A DNA stretch of 64,000 bases from contig CAMAWD010000023.1 of assembly GCA_945861785.1 (NCBI GenBank), positions 1 through 64,000 on the forward strand, read 5' to 3'. Shown here in pieces: positions 7,119 to 17,024 of the stretch. A program made the position numbers and the translations under genes. Source of the stretch: Rhodoferax sp. OV413. GTDB lineage: Bacteria; Pseudomonadota; Gammaproteobacteria; Burkholderiales; Burkholderiaceae_C. Numbering within the stretch: position 1 is the stretch's first letter; every line of letters starts with the position of its first letter. The notes under the pieces were generated by a model. The model was not told where the DNA came from and did not search any database. It saw only the letters and a list, made by a program, of their open reading frames with translations.

Positions 7119-8255
7119 ATGGAACGCGACCAGGCAACCAAATTCATCAATGACCTCCTGCGGCTGATGATCAGCCGCAACGGCAGCGACCTGTTCATCA
7201 CCGGCGATTTCCCGCCGGCGATCAAGGTCGACGGCAAGGTCACCAAGGTTTCACCGCAACCGCTCAATGCCTCGCACACCCTGGCGCTGGCGCGTTCGGT
7301 GATGAACGACAAGCAGGTGGCGGAATTCGAGCGCACCAAGGAGTGCAATTTCGCGATCTCGCCGCCCGGCGTGGGGCGTTTTCGGGTGAACGCATTCATC
7401 CAGCAAGGCAAGGTTGGCATGGTGATGCGGGTGATCCCCCAGGTGCTGCCGACGATCGACGGCCTGGGCGTGCCCCAGGTGCTCAAGGAGATCGTCACCG
7501 CCAAGCGCGGCCTGTGCATCCTGGTGGGCTCCACTGGTTCGGGCAAGTCGACAACACTGGCGGCCATGGTGGACTGGCGCAACGAGAATTCCTACGGCCA
7601 CATCATCACGATCGAGGATCCCGTGGAATTTGTCCACATGCACAAGAACTGCGTCGTGACGCAGCGCGAAGTCGGGCTCGACACCGACAGCTGGGAGATC
7701 GCCCTCAAGAACACCTTGCGCCAGGCGCCGGACGTGATCCTGATGGGTGAGATCCGCGACCGCGAGACCATGGAGCACGCGGTGTCCTTTGCCGAAACCG
7801 GCCACCTGTGCCTGGCCACGCTGCATGCCAACAGTGCCAACCAGGCGCTCGACCGGATCATCAACTTCTTCCCCGAAGAACGGCGCTCCCAATTGCTGAT
7901 GGACCTGTCGCTCAACCTCAAGGCGCTGGTGTCGCAGCGCCTGATTCCCAAACAGGACACCAAGGGACGCACGGCCGCGGTAGAGGTGATGCTCAACACC
8001 CCGCTGATCTCCGATCTGATCTTCAAGGGCGACGTGTCCCAGATCAAGGAAATCATGAAGAAAAGCCGCAACCTGGGCATGCAGACTTTCGACCAGGCCT
8101 TGTTCGACGCCTACGAAAACAACATCATCACCTACGAGGATGCGCTGCGCAACGCGGACTCCCTGAACGACCTGCGGCTGCAGATAAAGCTCAACAGCCA
8201 GCGCGGCAGGACCCAGGACCTGAGCGCCGGCACCGAAAATTTCGCCATCGTCTAG
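7119..8255 (+). CDS. pilU: PilU, PilT-dependent retraction ATPase
   Basis: A 378-residue PilT paralogue. Walker A GSTGSGKST is at about residues 137-145, the Asp box is ITIEDPVEFVHMHKN, Walker B is VILMGEIRD and the His box is GHLCLATLHANS. PilU assists PilT in forceful retraction and is usually encoded directly after it. The C terminus extends past the PilT-type end (LRLQIKLNSQRGRTQ), a PilU feature. It starts 21 bp after the cyclic-nucleotide-binding gene and is followed after 27 bp by a dehydrogenase gene on the same strand. Confidence 0.95.
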   Translation: MERDQATKFINDLLRLMISRNGSDLFITGDFPPAIKVDGKVTKVSPQPLNASHTLALARSVMNDKQVAEFERTKECNFAISPPGVGRFRVNAFIQQGKVGMVMRVIPQVLPTIDGLGVPQVLKEIVTAKRGLCILVGSTGSGKSTTLAAMVDWRNENSYGHIITIEDPVEFVHMHKNCVVTQREVGLDTDSWEIALKNTLRQAPDVILMGEIRDRETMEHAVSFAETGHLCLATLHANSANQALDRIINFFPEERRSQLLMDLSLNLKALVSQRLIPKQDTKGRTAAVEVMLNTPLISDLIFKGDVSQIKEIMKKSRNLGMQTFDQALFDAYENNIITYEDALRNADSLNDLRLQIKLNSQRGRTQDLSAGTENFAIV

Positions 8256-8282
8256 ACCTCCAACAAGTTTCACCCATAAACC

Positions 8283-9224
8283 ATGTCAAGCACCAATCCG
8301 AAAACATACGCACCCGCCGCCTCCCGCAAAGTCGCCTTCCTCGGTCTGGGCGTGATGGGTTACCCCATGGCCGGCCACCTGGCGCTGGCCGGGCACGCGG
8401 TCACGGTCTACAACCGCAGTGCGGCCAAGGCTGGCGCTTGGTGCGGCGAGTTTGCCGCCACGCCCGGGCCCCGCAGTGCGGCGACACCCCGGGAGGCAGC
8501 GGCGGCAGCCGAGATCGTGTTCTGCTGTGTCGGCAACGACGACGATTTGCGCAGCGTGGCACTCGGCGCCGACCAAGGCGATGGCACGCGCGCCAGCGAC
8601 GGGGCATTCGCCGGAATGCGACCCGGCGCGGTCTTCGTCGACCACACCACGGCGTCCGCCGATGTGGCGCGCGAGCTTGCAGCCGAGGCTGCGAAACTGG
8701 GCCTGCAGTTCATCGACGCACCGGTGTCTGGCGGCCAGGCCGGCGCCCAAAATGGCATGCTGACCGTCATGTGCGGGGGCAACCAGGCGCCATTTGACGT
8801 CGTCACCCCTGCCGCGATGGCGTTTTCACGCGCCTTCACCCTGCTCGGTGGCAACGGGGCCGGCCAACTGGCGAAGATGGTGAACCAGATCTGTATTGCA
8901 GGCCTTGTCCAGGGCTTGAGCGAGGCAATTGCCTTTGGCCAGAAAGCCGGCCTGGACATGGCCCAGGTGCTGGACGTGATCGGCAAGGGCGCGGCGCAGA
9001 GCTGGCAGATGGACAACCGCGGCAAGACCATGGTGGCAGACAAATTCGACTTCGGTTTTGCGGTCGACTGGATGCGCAAGGACCTCGGCCTGGTGCTCGA
9101 CGAAGCGCGGCGCAATGGCGCGCGCGTGCCGGTGACCGCCCTGGTGGACCAGTTCTATGGCGACGTGCAGCAGTCTGGCGGCGGACGCTGGGACACCTCC
9201 AGCCTGATCCGGCGCCTGAAGTAG
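8283..9224 (+). CDS. NAD(P)-dependent beta-hydroxyacid dehydrogenase (3-hydroxyisobutyrate dehydrogenase family)
   Basis: A 313-residue protein with an N-terminal Rossmann motif FLGLGVMGYPMAGHL (residues about 19-33), the substrate motif FIDAPVSGGQAGAQNG in the middle, and the catalytic lysine in GAGQLAKMVNQIC. The family includes 3-hydroxyisobutyrate, tartronate semialdehyde and glyoxylate/succinic semialdehyde reductases; the sequence alone does not fix the substrate. It follows pilU at 27 bp and appears to be carried along with the pilT-pilU operon in related genomes as I remember them, without an obvious functional link to pili. Confidence 0.85.
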   Translation: MSSTNPKTYAPAASRKVAFLGLGVMGYPMAGHLALAGHAVTVYNRSAAKAGAWCGEFAATPGPRSAATPREAAAAAEIVFCCVGNDDDLRSVALGADQGDGTRASDGAFAGMRPGAVFVDHTTASADVARELAAEAAKLGLQFIDAPVSGGQAGAQNGMLTVMCGGNQAPFDVVTPAAMAFSRAFTLLGGNGAGQLAKMVNQICIAGLVQGLSEAIAFGQKAGLDMAQVLDVIGKGAAQSWQMDNRGKTMVADKFDFGFAVDWMRKDLGLVLDEARRNGARVPVTALVDQFYGDVQQSGGGRWDTSSLIRRLK

Positions 9225-9247
9225 CGCCAGCCGGCCTGGCTCGATTG

Positions 9248-9889
9248 TCAGGTTTTCGGCGCTGCCGCTGCGGGCTGCTGCGGCAGGGTGCGCTGCAGTT
9301 CTTCCTCGGAGATGATCTCCAGCACCCGCACGACCCGTTGAACGCCTCCAATGCTGCGGGTGATCTCGGTGGCACGCCTGGCCTCGCGCTGCGTGACGCG
9401 GCCCATCAGGAAAGTCGTTCCGCGCTCCGTGACCACCTTGAACGAGTTCGCGAAGATATCCTTCGCATCAACCATTGCGGCCTTGACCTTGCCAGTTGCA
9501 AACACATCGGAAGAGCGCTGGGCCAGCGTCGAGTTGGCCACGACCCCCAGCTCATTGACGATCGCGCGCACATTCTCGACCCGCGACACGATCTGCTCCA
9601 CCAGTTGGCGGTCCTGCTGGTTCGGAACCTCGCCGCTCAGCAGCACCTGGCGGTTGTAGCTGGTGACGTTGACATGCACGCGGTCACCCAGGCTCTCGCG
9701 GATGCGTCCGGCCGCACGCAGTTCGATGCCTTCGTCTTCCAGCTGCGCACCCGACGTGCGCCTGTCGGCGGCAACCAGCGTCCCCATGACCGCCCCCCCG
9801 AGCATGATCGGTGCACAGGCGCTCAACACGCCCCCGAGACACGCGGCGCAAACCACTGTGACGACAAATTTGGCGGCCCTGATCTTCAT
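9248..9889 (-). CDS. BON-domain outer membrane lipoprotein (DolP/YraP-like)
   Basis: A 213-residue secreted lipoprotein: signal peptide with lipobox LSAC (Cys25), then two BON domains at about residues 50-115 and 125-195 (VNVTSYNRQVLLSGEVPN; GTTFLMGRVTQREA). DolP in E. coli supports outer membrane integrity. It is the last gene of a yraN-SIS-BON arrangement on the minus strand that mirrors the E. coli yraN-diaA-yraP order; its ATG overlaps the stop of the SIS gene by 4 bp. The C terminus is a proline/alanine tail. Confidence 0.88.
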   Translation of the reverse strand: MKIRAAKFVVTVVCAACLGGVLSACAPIMLGGAVMGTLVAADRRTSGAQLEDEGIELRAAGRIRESLGDRVHVNVTSYNRQVLLSGEVPNQQDRQLVEQIVSRVENVRAIVNELGVVANSTLAQRSSDVFATGKVKAAMVDAKDIFANSFKVVTERGTTFLMGRVTQREARRATEITRSIGGVQRVVRVLEIISEEELQRTLPQQPAAAAPKT

Positions 9890-10500
9890 GGTGTTGTTTC
9901 CTCTTGTTCACCTAGCAATTGGGTATCGACGGCATCACACATGCAGTGCAATGCCAGTATTTGGACTTCCAGGATGCGCGCCGGGCGCTCATGCGGCACA
10001 CAGATGTGCACATCGGTGTCACCCAGCAAATGGGACATCTTGCCACCCCCGTGGCCGGTCAGGCCGATGACCACCATCTCGCGCTCGTGCGCGGCCTGGA
10101 TGGCATCGATCAGGTTGGCGCAGTTGCCGTTGGACGAGATCGCCAGCAGCACATCACCAGAGCCGCCCAGCGCACGCACGTGGCGCGAAAAAACCGAACT
10201 GAAGGCGTGACCATTGGCAATCGCTGTCAATGTAGCACTGTCGGTGGCGAGCGCGATGGCGGCAAGCTCCGGGCGCTCGCGCTCGAACCCGCCGACAAAC
10301 CCGGCCGCAAAGTGCTGGGCTGCCGCAGCCGACCCGCCATTGCCGCAGGCCAGCACCTTGCCCCCGCTGGTCACGCACACCATCAGTGCCTGCACAGCCG
10401 CGGCAATCGGTTTGCTCAAGGCCTGTGCGGCCTGGTATTTCAGGTCGGCGCTGTCAATGAAATGCTGTTCGATACGCTGCAGAAGCATAGGTCGCATCAT
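9886..10500 (-). CDS. SIS-domain phosphoheptose isomerase-like protein (GmhA/DiaA family)
   Basis: A 204-residue SIS-domain protein. The sugar-phosphate site motifs ACGNGGSAAAAQHFAAGFVGGFERERP and LLAISSNGNCANLIDAI are present. Members are either sedoheptulose-7-phosphate isomerases (heptose synthesis for LPS) or the DnaA-binding DiaA; gene order next to yraN and a BON lipoprotein matches the diaA locus, so DiaA-like is the better contextual guess. The annotated start at 10500 reads MMRPMLLQRIEQHF; the second or third Met is possible. It overlaps the BON gene by 4 bp. Confidence 0.85.
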   Translation of the reverse strand: MMRPMLLQRIEQHFIDSADLKYQAAQALSKPIAAAVQALMVCVTSGGKVLACGNGGSAAAAQHFAAGFVGGFERERPELAAIALATDSATLTAIANGHAFSSVFSRHVRALGGSGDVLLAISSNGNCANLIDAIQAAHEREMVVIGLTGHGGGKMSHLLGDTDVHICVPHERPARILEVQILALHCMCDAVDTQLLGEQEETTP

Positions 10501-10542
10501 AACCGTCGCTCAAGCAACCAGATGTAATGCCCGGATCGTTGC

Positions 10543-10908
10543 TCATGAAGCGTCAAACGCGGCACGCAACCATTCGATTGCGCCGGCATCGATCACGACC
10601 ACGTCGAAACGGCACGGTGGCATCACGGGGAGCCGCATCAGGTAGTGGCGGGCCGCCAGCACGATGCGACGGCGCTTGACCGGGCTGATGCTGGCTGCAG
10701 CGCCGCCGTGGCCCGACCCCTGGCGCGCGCGCACCTCCACGAACACCTCGGTGCCATCGCGGTCGCGCATGATCAGGTCGATTTCACCCCCGCCGCGCCC
10801 GGGCGTCCGATAATTGCGCGTGACGAGGCGCAGGCCGGCATTCTGCAGATGGCGCAGTGCGCGGTCTTCCGCAGCGTCACCAGTTTGTTTCGTTGTCGGT
10901 GCACCCAC
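10543..10908 (-). CDS. yraN: YraN family protein (UPF0102)
   Basis: A 121-residue PD-(D/E)XK-fold protein. Family features: AEDRALRHLQNAGLRLVTRNYRTPGR near the N terminus, GGGEIDLIMRDRDGTEVFVEVRAR as the putative nuclease core (the usual EVK reads EVR here), and SISPVKRRRIVLAARHYL. The biochemical role is not established for the family. It is divergent from rsmI with only 34 bp between start codons and upstream of the SIS gene, a conserved neighbourhood. Confidence 0.9.
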   Translation of the reverse strand: MGAPTTKQTGDAAEDRALRHLQNAGLRLVTRNYRTPGRGGGEIDLIMRDRDGTEVFVEVRARQGSGHGGAAASISPVKRRRIVLAARHYLMRLPVMPPCRFDVVVIDAGAIEWLRAAFDAS

Positions 10909-10942
10909 AAGACGCTTCCTTCCCGAACCTGGAATCCCCGCT

Positions 10943-11869
10943 TTGACATCACCCTATGCCCCGGCCCTCGGCGCTGCGCATGCCGCGGCATCGATGCAGC
11001 ATTATCCGCAGGCGGCCCTCTACCTGGTGGCCACGCCGATCGGCAACCTGGCCGACATCAGCCTGCGCGCGCTGCACGTGCTGCAACTGGCCGAGACCGT
11101 GGCGTGCGAGGACACCCGCCACACCCAGGCGCTGTTGCGGGCGTATGGCGTGGAGAAGACCGCAGCGCAGTTGCTCGCCCTGCACCAGCACAACGAGCAG
11201 GACGCCGCGCAGCTGGTGCTGGCACGCCTGCACCTTGGGCAGCGCGTCGCGTATGTGAGTGACGCCGGCACCCCCGCGATCAGCGACCCCGGCGCGCGCC
11301 TGGTGGCGGCGGTACGGGCGGCGCGGCTGGTGGCGATCCCGGTGCCCGGCCCGAGCAGCGTGACGGCGGCCCTGAGTGTGGCCGGCATCGACCTGGGGGA
11401 CCACCAGGCAGGCGGATTCGTGTTTGCCGGCTTCCTGCCCAGCAAGGCGACAGAGCGCCAGCATGCCCTCGCGGCACTGGAGGCCGAGCAGCGTGCGGTC
11501 GTTCTGCTCGAAGCGCCACACCGCATCGAAGTCGCCGCAGCGGGGCTGGCCCGGCTGGGCCAACGGCGGCTCACGGTCGGTCGCGAGCTGACCAAGCAGT
11601 TCGAGGAGATCGCCACGGTCCTGGCGCAGGATTTCCCCGGCTGGCTGGCGGCGGACGCAAATCGCCTGCGCGGGGAATTCGTGCTGGTCCTGCATCCGGC
11701 CCCGGTGGCGCCGGCCACCGGCACCGACACCCGGGTGCTGGCCCTTCTGCTGGCCGAGTTGCCCCTGAAAACCGCGGTACGGCTGGCGGCCGGTATCACT
11801 GGCCAGCCACGCAATGCGCTGTACGAAGCGGCGCTGGCCTGGAAGGCCTCGCCAGCAAGCGACGAATGA
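10943..11869 (+). CDS. rsmI: 16S rRNA (cytidine-1402-2'-O)-methyltransferase RsmI
   Basis: A 308-residue tetrapyrrole-methylase-fold enzyme that methylates C1402 of 16S rRNA. Signatures: LYLVATPIGNLADISLRAL, ETVACEDTRHTQ, YVSDAGTPAISDPGARLV, PVPGPSSVTAALSVAG and FAGFLPSK. I chose a TTG start at 10943 (MTSPYAPALGAA), because Burkholderiales homologues, as I recall them, carry such an extension before the QHYPxxALYxVATPIGN core and a GGAA lies upstream; the first ATG in frame is at 10994. It is divergent from yraN. Confidence 0.93.
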   Translation: MTSPYAPALGAAHAAASMQHYPQAALYLVATPIGNLADISLRALHVLQLAETVACEDTRHTQALLRAYGVEKTAAQLLALHQHNEQDAAQLVLARLHLGQRVAYVSDAGTPAISDPGARLVAAVRAARLVAIPVPGPSSVTAALSVAGIDLGDHQAGGFVFAGFLPSKATERQHALAALEAEQRAVVLLEAPHRIEVAAAGLARLGQRRLTVGRELTKQFEEIATVLAQDFPGWLAADANRLRGEFVLVLHPAPVAPATGTDTRVLALLLAELPLKTAVRLAAGITGQPRNALYEAALAWKASPASDE

Positions 11870-11903
11870 CGCCAGCTGCTGCAGTGGCCGGCGCGCTGTC
11901 GCC

Positions 11904-13394
11904 TCAGGGCCAGACAGTGTCAGGCTCCAGCGGATACAGGGGCACGCGGCGGTTCTGGTAGGTGAAGGTCGACAGGTCGGCGGTGGTCACCCCGGGTGTC
12001 GCCACCCAGACCAGCTCGCGGGCGATGGGCTCCATGGCCGGGCGCGGGGAATGCACGCCTTTGGCCACGATGATCCGCATGTCCAGCGGCTCGATGCCCA
12101 GCACGCGAAACTGCTGCAGGCTGGAGGAACCGGCACTGCGCGAGGTCAGTACCAGCGTATAACCATCGACCGTGCGCAAGGCGCAACTCGGCCCGTCGTT
12201 GAAGAAACGAAACCCGCCATGGGTTGGTCCGGGCTCTTCGTAACGGCCGTCGGACAGCGCCGTCACCGTGGCCTCGACCGGAAACGGGCGCCCGTGCAGG
12301 GCGTCGCTCTTGCCTCCCACTGCCGTGTCGATGCGCCCACCCACACCCGCCTGCTGGGCCATGCGAACGACGTCAGGGTCGCACACCGCCTGCAGCAGCT
12401 GGCCCACCCCGAGGCGGCGCGCCGCATGCAGGATATGGGTGGAGTCACCCGGGCTGCCGCCGCCCACGTTGTCGCCCACGTCGAACAGCACCACCGGCCC
12501 GGCCGGTGCCGCCTGCGCGCGCAACAAGGCATCGTCGATGGCCGTAGCGCCCTGGTTCAGCGCCGCGCGCATGGACCAGGCCGCACTGGCCAACTGGCGC
12601 GCCACGTCCCGGGCCAGCTCCGGCTCACCATCGGTGATGGCCAGGAAGGACATGCCCATCTCCGCGACGTCGGCGTAAGGGTAGCCCTCGACCACGCTCA
12701 CCGACAACACCCCGGGGCGCCGGGCCTGGGTGCTGGCAAGCTGCAGCAGACCCTTCATCGGCGCATCGTCCGTGCCCTGGCACAGAATGTTGACCAGCAG
12801 TGGCGGCATCTCCAACGCGCTGCAGGGCCGGATCTGGCCGCGCGCGGCCCGCACCGTCAGCCGCGCGCACTGCAGGGCCTGCTCGGCCGCATCGATGTGC
12901 GGATTGGTCTGGTACACCGTCACGATATCGGCGTTGGCAACCAGTTGCTGCGCGATGTTGGCGTGCATGTCGAGCGCCACACCGATCGGCACCGTGGGCC
13001 CCACCGCCTCGCGCACGCGGCGCACCAGCTCGCCATCGGCATCCGGGAAACTGGCCGACACCGCCGCGCCATGCAGTGGCAGCAATACCGCGTCCCAAGG
13101 CCCGCGCGCGCGCAGCGCAGCGATGATGCGATCGAAGATGAAGGTGGTCGCCTGCGCCGTCATGGCGCCCATGGGCATCAGGCGTGTGAAGAACAGCGGC
13201 ACCAATTCGATACCGGGGTCTTCGGCTGCGGCAGCAAAAAACCCGGCCAGCGTGGACTGCGACGTGGCGTACTCGGCGCGGATCGACTCGGCATCCTCCA
13301 GGATGCCGGCGCGCTGCCACAGGTCCAGGCTGGCGGGAATGGAGGAGAAGGTGTTCGACTCGTGCTGAAAACCGGCGGTGGCGATGCGGATCAT
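11904..13394 (-). CDS. M81 family metallopeptidase (MlrC-like)
   Basis: A 496-residue member of the MlrC/M81 family, named after an enzyme of microcystin breakdown but widespread among bacteria with other, mostly unknown, substrates. Opening RIATAGFQHESNTFS, a metal-binding histidine in LLPLHGAAVSASFPDADGE, and VALDMHANI with Asp/His ligands, then a C-terminal domain with VLFDVGDNVGGGSPGD. Start ATG 13394 was chosen over an in-frame extension that lies in the control region. It is divergent from a peptide ABC transporter, suggesting that an imported peptide or amide is processed by this enzyme. Confidence 0.85.
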   Translation of the reverse strand: MIRIATAGFQHESNTFSSIPASLDLWQRAGILEDAESIRAEYATSQSTLAGFFAAAAEDPGIELVPLFFTRLMPMGAMTAQATTFIFDRIIAALRARGPWDAVLLPLHGAAVSASFPDADGELVRRVREAVGPTVPIGVALDMHANIAQQLVANADIVTVYQTNPHIDAAEQALQCARLTVRAARGQIRPCSALEMPPLLVNILCQGTDDAPMKGLLQLASTQARRPGVLSVSVVEGYPYADVAEMGMSFLAITDGEPELARDVARQLASAAWSMRAALNQGATAIDDALLRAQAAPAGPVVLFDVGDNVGGGSPGDSTHILHAARRLGVGQLLQAVCDPDVVRMAQQAGVGGRIDTAVGGKSDALHGRPFPVEATVTALSDGRYEEPGPTHGGFRFFNDGPSCALRTVDGYTLVLTSRSAGSSSLQQFRVLGIEPLDMRIIVAKGVHSPRPAMEPIARELVWVATPGVTTADLSTFTYQNRRVPLYPLEPDTVWP

Positions 13395-13621
13395 GGTGGT
13401 GCCCCCAGGTGCTTGGACTGCAGGCATTGTGAGCCGCCGGGGTACTCCCGGTGCGCATCGGTCGTGGCAAACCCGGCTGCCAGGCGTTTCGTGCGGCGAA
13501 ACGCGCGCACGCGTACCGCGCCCGAACACAGTGACTATGATGAAAATGCGAACCACCAGCCGAGCCGGCCGGCCGTGGCATGTGCATCTTGTTTCGCCAC
13601 CCACATCTGGAAGGACTCTGT

Positions 13622-15220
13622 ATGCCAAACACACCCGCACATGAATTGGCGATTGCCCGCAGCCCGGCCGATGGTGCACAGAACCCGCACCGCCGCCACT
13701 TGCTTGAGCTTGCGCTGACCGGCGGGGCGATGGCTGCCCTGGGACCGATGGCCTGGGCCCAAACCGGCGCCCCCAAACGCGGCGGCACCCTCACGATCGG
13801 GGCCGACGCCGACCCCATCGGCCTGGACCCGGTGACGCTGACCGCTTTCTCCTCCTACGATTTCACCGCACTGCTGTACACCGGGCTGCTGCGCTGGAAC
13901 GCCGACATGAAGGTCGAGCCGGACCTCGCCACCGGTTTCCTGAACCCCGACGAGACCACCTACATCTTCCGGCTGCGCCAGGGCGTGAAGTTCCACAATG
14001 GCCAGCCGTTCACGGCCGAGGACGTGAAGTACACCTTCGACCGCATTCTGGATCCGGCCAGCGCCAGTCCGAGTGCCACACTGTTCTCCGGCATCAAGGC
14101 GGTGACCGTGATCGAACCATTCACCGTGAAGTTCGAACTCAGGGCGCCCAGTGCGACCTTCCTGAGTTACCTCGCGACCAACCCGAACGGCGTGATCGTG
14201 CCCAGGGGCGTCGCCGACCTCAAGACCAAACCGGTCGGTACCGGCCCGTTCATGTTCGAGTCCTACGAGCCGAACCAGCAGTTCACGCTCAAGGCCAACC
14301 CGAACTACTACGAAGACAAGCAGCCCTATCTGGGTTCGGTGGTGTTCAAGTTCTTCAAGGACCAGGCATCCATCTCCTCCGCATTGCGCTCCAGGGCGAT
14401 CGACATGACCTGGTTCAAGGACCCGAAGGTGTCGGCGCAAATCGTCAAGACCTCGCCCGACCTGGTATCTGCGCCGGGCAAGACCTCACGCACCTTTCCG
14501 GTGTGGATGAACATGAAGGCCAAGCCGTTTTCCGACGTGAAGGTGCGCCGCGCCCTGAGCCTGGCGACCGACCGCAAGGCCTGCCTGCAGACGGTTCTGG
14601 GCGGCTCGGGCAAGGTGGGCGCCATGGTGCCCGAGAGCCAGGTTGGCGGCTACGACGGTGTCGGGCCCATGCCCTACTACAAGACGGACGTGGCTGCGGC
14701 CAAGAAACTGCTGGCCGAGGCCGGTTACACCGGCGGCGTGGACATCGGCGACTACATCGTGGTGGCCGCCAATGCGCTGGACGTGCAATGTGCGCAGATC
14801 CTGCAGCAGCAATGGGCCGCGGCGGGCATCCGGGTCAACATCAAGCCGATGGAGACCGCGCCTCTGATCGCGGCATGGCTCAAGGGCGACTTCACGCTGC
14901 TGTCGATCGCGCTGAGCTGGAGCCCGGATCCAGACGCCATCGTCTCGCGAATGCTGTCCACCGGTTCGCAGGGCAAGGGCATGGGCATGGCCGACACGCA
15001 GCTCGACAAGATGATCGTCGACGCGCGCGCCATCCTGGACAACGCCAAGCGGGCGACGGCCTACCAGCAGATCCAGAAACTCATCGCCGACCAGGCCTAC
15101 ATCCTGCAGATCTACCAGTACCCCTTGCGCTGGGAAGCCTGGCACAAACACGTCAAGGGGTACGTGCCGCTGGCTGCCAACATCCGCAGCTTCGTGCGCA
15201 CGACCTGGTTGGAAAAATAG
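13622..15220 (+). CDS. Peptide/opine ABC transporter substrate-binding protein (SBP family 5)
   Basis: A 532-residue periplasmic binding protein. The N terminus carries a twin-arginine-like signal (RRHLLELALTGGAMAAL, residues 24-40) with probable cleavage after AWA (residue 45). Typical family 5 segments: GGTLTIGADADPIGLDP, YIFRLRQGVKFHNGQPFTAEDVKYTFDRI and RRALSLATDRKA. ATG 13622 has an AAGGA Shine-Dalgarno 7-12 bases upstream. It is first of five genes that make a complete Dpp/Opp-type importer; the binding protein sets the substrate, which cannot be read from sequence. Confidence 0.9.
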   Translation: MPNTPAHELAIARSPADGAQNPHRRHLLELALTGGAMAALGPMAWAQTGAPKRGGTLTIGADADPIGLDPVTLTAFSSYDFTALLYTGLLRWNADMKVEPDLATGFLNPDETTYIFRLRQGVKFHNGQPFTAEDVKYTFDRILDPASASPSATLFSGIKAVTVIEPFTVKFELRAPSATFLSYLATNPNGVIVPRGVADLKTKPVGTGPFMFESYEPNQQFTLKANPNYYEDKQPYLGSVVFKFFKDQASISSALRSRAIDMTWFKDPKVSAQIVKTSPDLVSAPGKTSRTFPVWMNMKAKPFSDVKVRRALSLATDRKACLQTVLGGSGKVGAMVPESQVGGYDGVGPMPYYKTDVAAAKKLLAEAGYTGGVDIGDYIVVAANALDVQCAQILQQQWAAAGIRVNIKPMETAPLIAAWLKGDFTLLSIALSWSPDPDAIVSRMLSTGSQGKGMGMADTQLDKMIVDARAILDNAKRATAYQQIQKLIADQAYILQIYQYPLRWEAWHKHVKGYVPLAANIRSFVRTTWLEK

Positions 15221-15259
15221 GCCGGTGGCGACATCGCGGGCGCAGGGCAGGGTTGCCGC

Positions 15260-16204
15260 ATGACCCGCATAGTCTTGGTCCGCCTGGCGTGGATGCTGCC
15301 GATCCTGCTCGGTGTTTCGGTGGTGGCGTTTGTGCTGATGCGCGCGTTGCCGGGCGACTTCGCGCAGGCGTCCGCCGGCACCAGCGAGCTCACGCCCGCG
15401 GCACTTGACACCATCCGGCGCAAGCTCGGGCTGGACCGTCCGGTTTGGGAGCAGTACCTGCGCTGGCTGGGCACGATCCTGCGCGGCGACTTCGGCAATT
15501 CCTTTGTCACGCACAAGCCGGTGCTCGGCGAGTTGTTCCCACGGCTGGCCGTCACGGCGGAACTCACACTCATGGCCGGCACCATGGCGATGCTGATGGG
15601 CGCCACCAGCGGCCTGCTGTCAGCGCGCCTGCGGGGGCGCACGGACTGGCTGGTGCGCAGCCTCAACGGCCTGTTCCTGGCGGTGCCGAACTTCGTCGTC
15701 GCGACGCTGATCGTGCTGCTGGCCGGGCTGTACCTTCCGGAGCTGGGCATCTTCAACTACACGCCCTTCTTTGCCAACCCGCTGGGCAACATCGGCAGCC
15801 TGCTGCTGCCGGCCTTCTCCCTGTCACTGGCGGTGTCGGTCACGATCTCGGAAAACACACGGGCAGCGGTGCTCGAGGTCTCCAGCCAGGACTTCGTCAT
15901 GGTGGCGCGCGCCAAGGGCCTGCACGCCCGCACCATCCTGGTCCAGTACCTGGTGCGCAACGCGCTGACGCCGGTCATCACGGTGACCGGCCTGCAACTT
16001 GCGGCACTGCTTGGCGGCAGCATCCTGATCGAGACCATCTTCACCGTCCCCGGCATGGGCCAGTACCTGTTCGACTCCATCAGCAACCGCGACTACCCCG
16101 TGATCCAGGCCATCGTGCTGGTGGCCGCGACCATCGTGCTGCTGATGAACGTGCTGGTCGACATCGCCTACGCGCGGGTCGACGCGCGGGTGCGTTATGA
16201 CTGA
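15260..16204 (+). CDS. ABC transporter permease (DppB-like)
   Basis: A 314-residue inner membrane permease with about six hydrophobic segments. The opening RLAWMLPILLGVSVVAFVLMRALPGDF and the EAA-loop region ending ARAKGLHARTILVQYLVRNAL are diagnostic for the DppB/OppB family. The stop overlaps the start of the next permease gene by 8 bp, indicating tight co-expression. Confidence 0.92.
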   Translation: MTRIVLVRLAWMLPILLGVSVVAFVLMRALPGDFAQASAGTSELTPAALDTIRRKLGLDRPVWEQYLRWLGTILRGDFGNSFVTHKPVLGELFPRLAVTAELTLMAGTMAMLMGATSGLLSARLRGRTDWLVRSLNGLFLAVPNFVVATLIVLLAGLYLPELGIFNYTPFFANPLGNIGSLLLPAFSLSLAVSVTISENTRAAVLEVSSQDFVMVARAKGLHARTILVQYLVRNALTPVITVTGLQLAALLGGSILIETIFTVPGMGQYLFDSISNRDYPVIQAIVLVAATIVLLMNVLVDIAYARVDARVRYD

Positions 16205-17024
16205 GCTGGCGCCCCCGCGCGCGCCCGGCAGGGTGTTGCTGGTGTCGGGCCTGGCGATGCTGCTCGCCATGCTGGCGGTCACGGTGTTCGGCCCGCTGAT
16301 CGCGCCTTATGGGGCCGCCGCCACCTCGCCCGACTCGCTGGCCGGCCCGAGCGCGGCACACTGGCTGGGCACCGACTCGATCGGCCGCGACGTGCTGAGC
16401 CGGCTCATCGTCGGCGGTCGCACCACCCTGCTGATCACCTTCGTGGCGGTGTCGGTCGCGGTGGGCGCCGGGCTGGTGCTCGGGCTGTTGTCGGGTTATG
16501 TCGGCGGCATCGTGGACGAACTCGTCATGCGCACGCTGGACATCGTGTTCGCGTTCCCGGTGTTCCTGCTCGCGATCGCCGTGGTGGCGGCGCTGGGGCC
16601 GACCGTGCCCAACCTGATCATGACCATCGCCATCGTCTACACCCCCACGATGGCGCGCGTGGTGCGCGGCCCGGTGCTCAGCGTCAAGCGCTGGGACCAT
16701 GTAGAGGCGGCACGCAGCGTGGGTGTGGGCGAATTCGCGATCGCCACGCGCCATGTGCTGCCGATGGTGGTGTCGCCGATATTGGTGCAGACCAGCCTGA
16801 CACTGGCCAACAGCATATTCACGGTGACCGCGTTGTCCTTCCTGGGTATCGGCCCGCCGCCGCCCGATCCGAACTGGGGGGGCATGTTGTCCGAGGCGCG
16901 CCAGTTCATGGAGCTCGCACCCCTGACCGTCGTCGGCCCGGCGGCGGCCATTGTGTTCGCGACGCTGACCTTCATCGTGCTGGCCAACGGCCTGCGCGAA
17001 ATGCTGGATGTGGGGAGCCGCTGA
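16197..17024 (+). CDS. ABC transporter permease (DppC-like)
   Basis: A 275-residue permease of the DppC/OppC family: [24 protein letters not shown] near residue 60, then [21 protein letters not shown] as the EAA loop that contacts the ATPases, and [18 protein letters not shown] near the C terminus. It overlaps the upstream permease by 8 bp and shares its last base with the start of the ATPase gene (TGATG), so the operon is translationally coupled. Confidence 0.92.
   Translation: MTELAPPRAPGRVLLVSGLAMLLAMLAVTVFGPLIAPYGAAATSPDSLAGPSAAHWLGTDSIGRDVLSRLIVGGRTTLLITFVAVSVAVGAGLVLGLLSGYVGGIVDELVMRTLDIVFAFPVFLLAIAVVAALGPTVPNLIMTIAIVYTPTMARVVRGPVLSVKRWDHVEAARSVGVGEFAIATRHVLPMVVSPILVQTSLTLANSIFTVTALSFLGIGPPPPDPNWGGMLSEARQFMELAPLTVVGPAAAIVFATLTFIVLANGLREMLDVGSR

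Noticed and set aside
11814-13718. Plus-strand open frame of over 600 codons opposite the M81 gene
   Set aside because: Shadow frame of the M81 gene; histidine/arginine/glutamine-rich with no family features.
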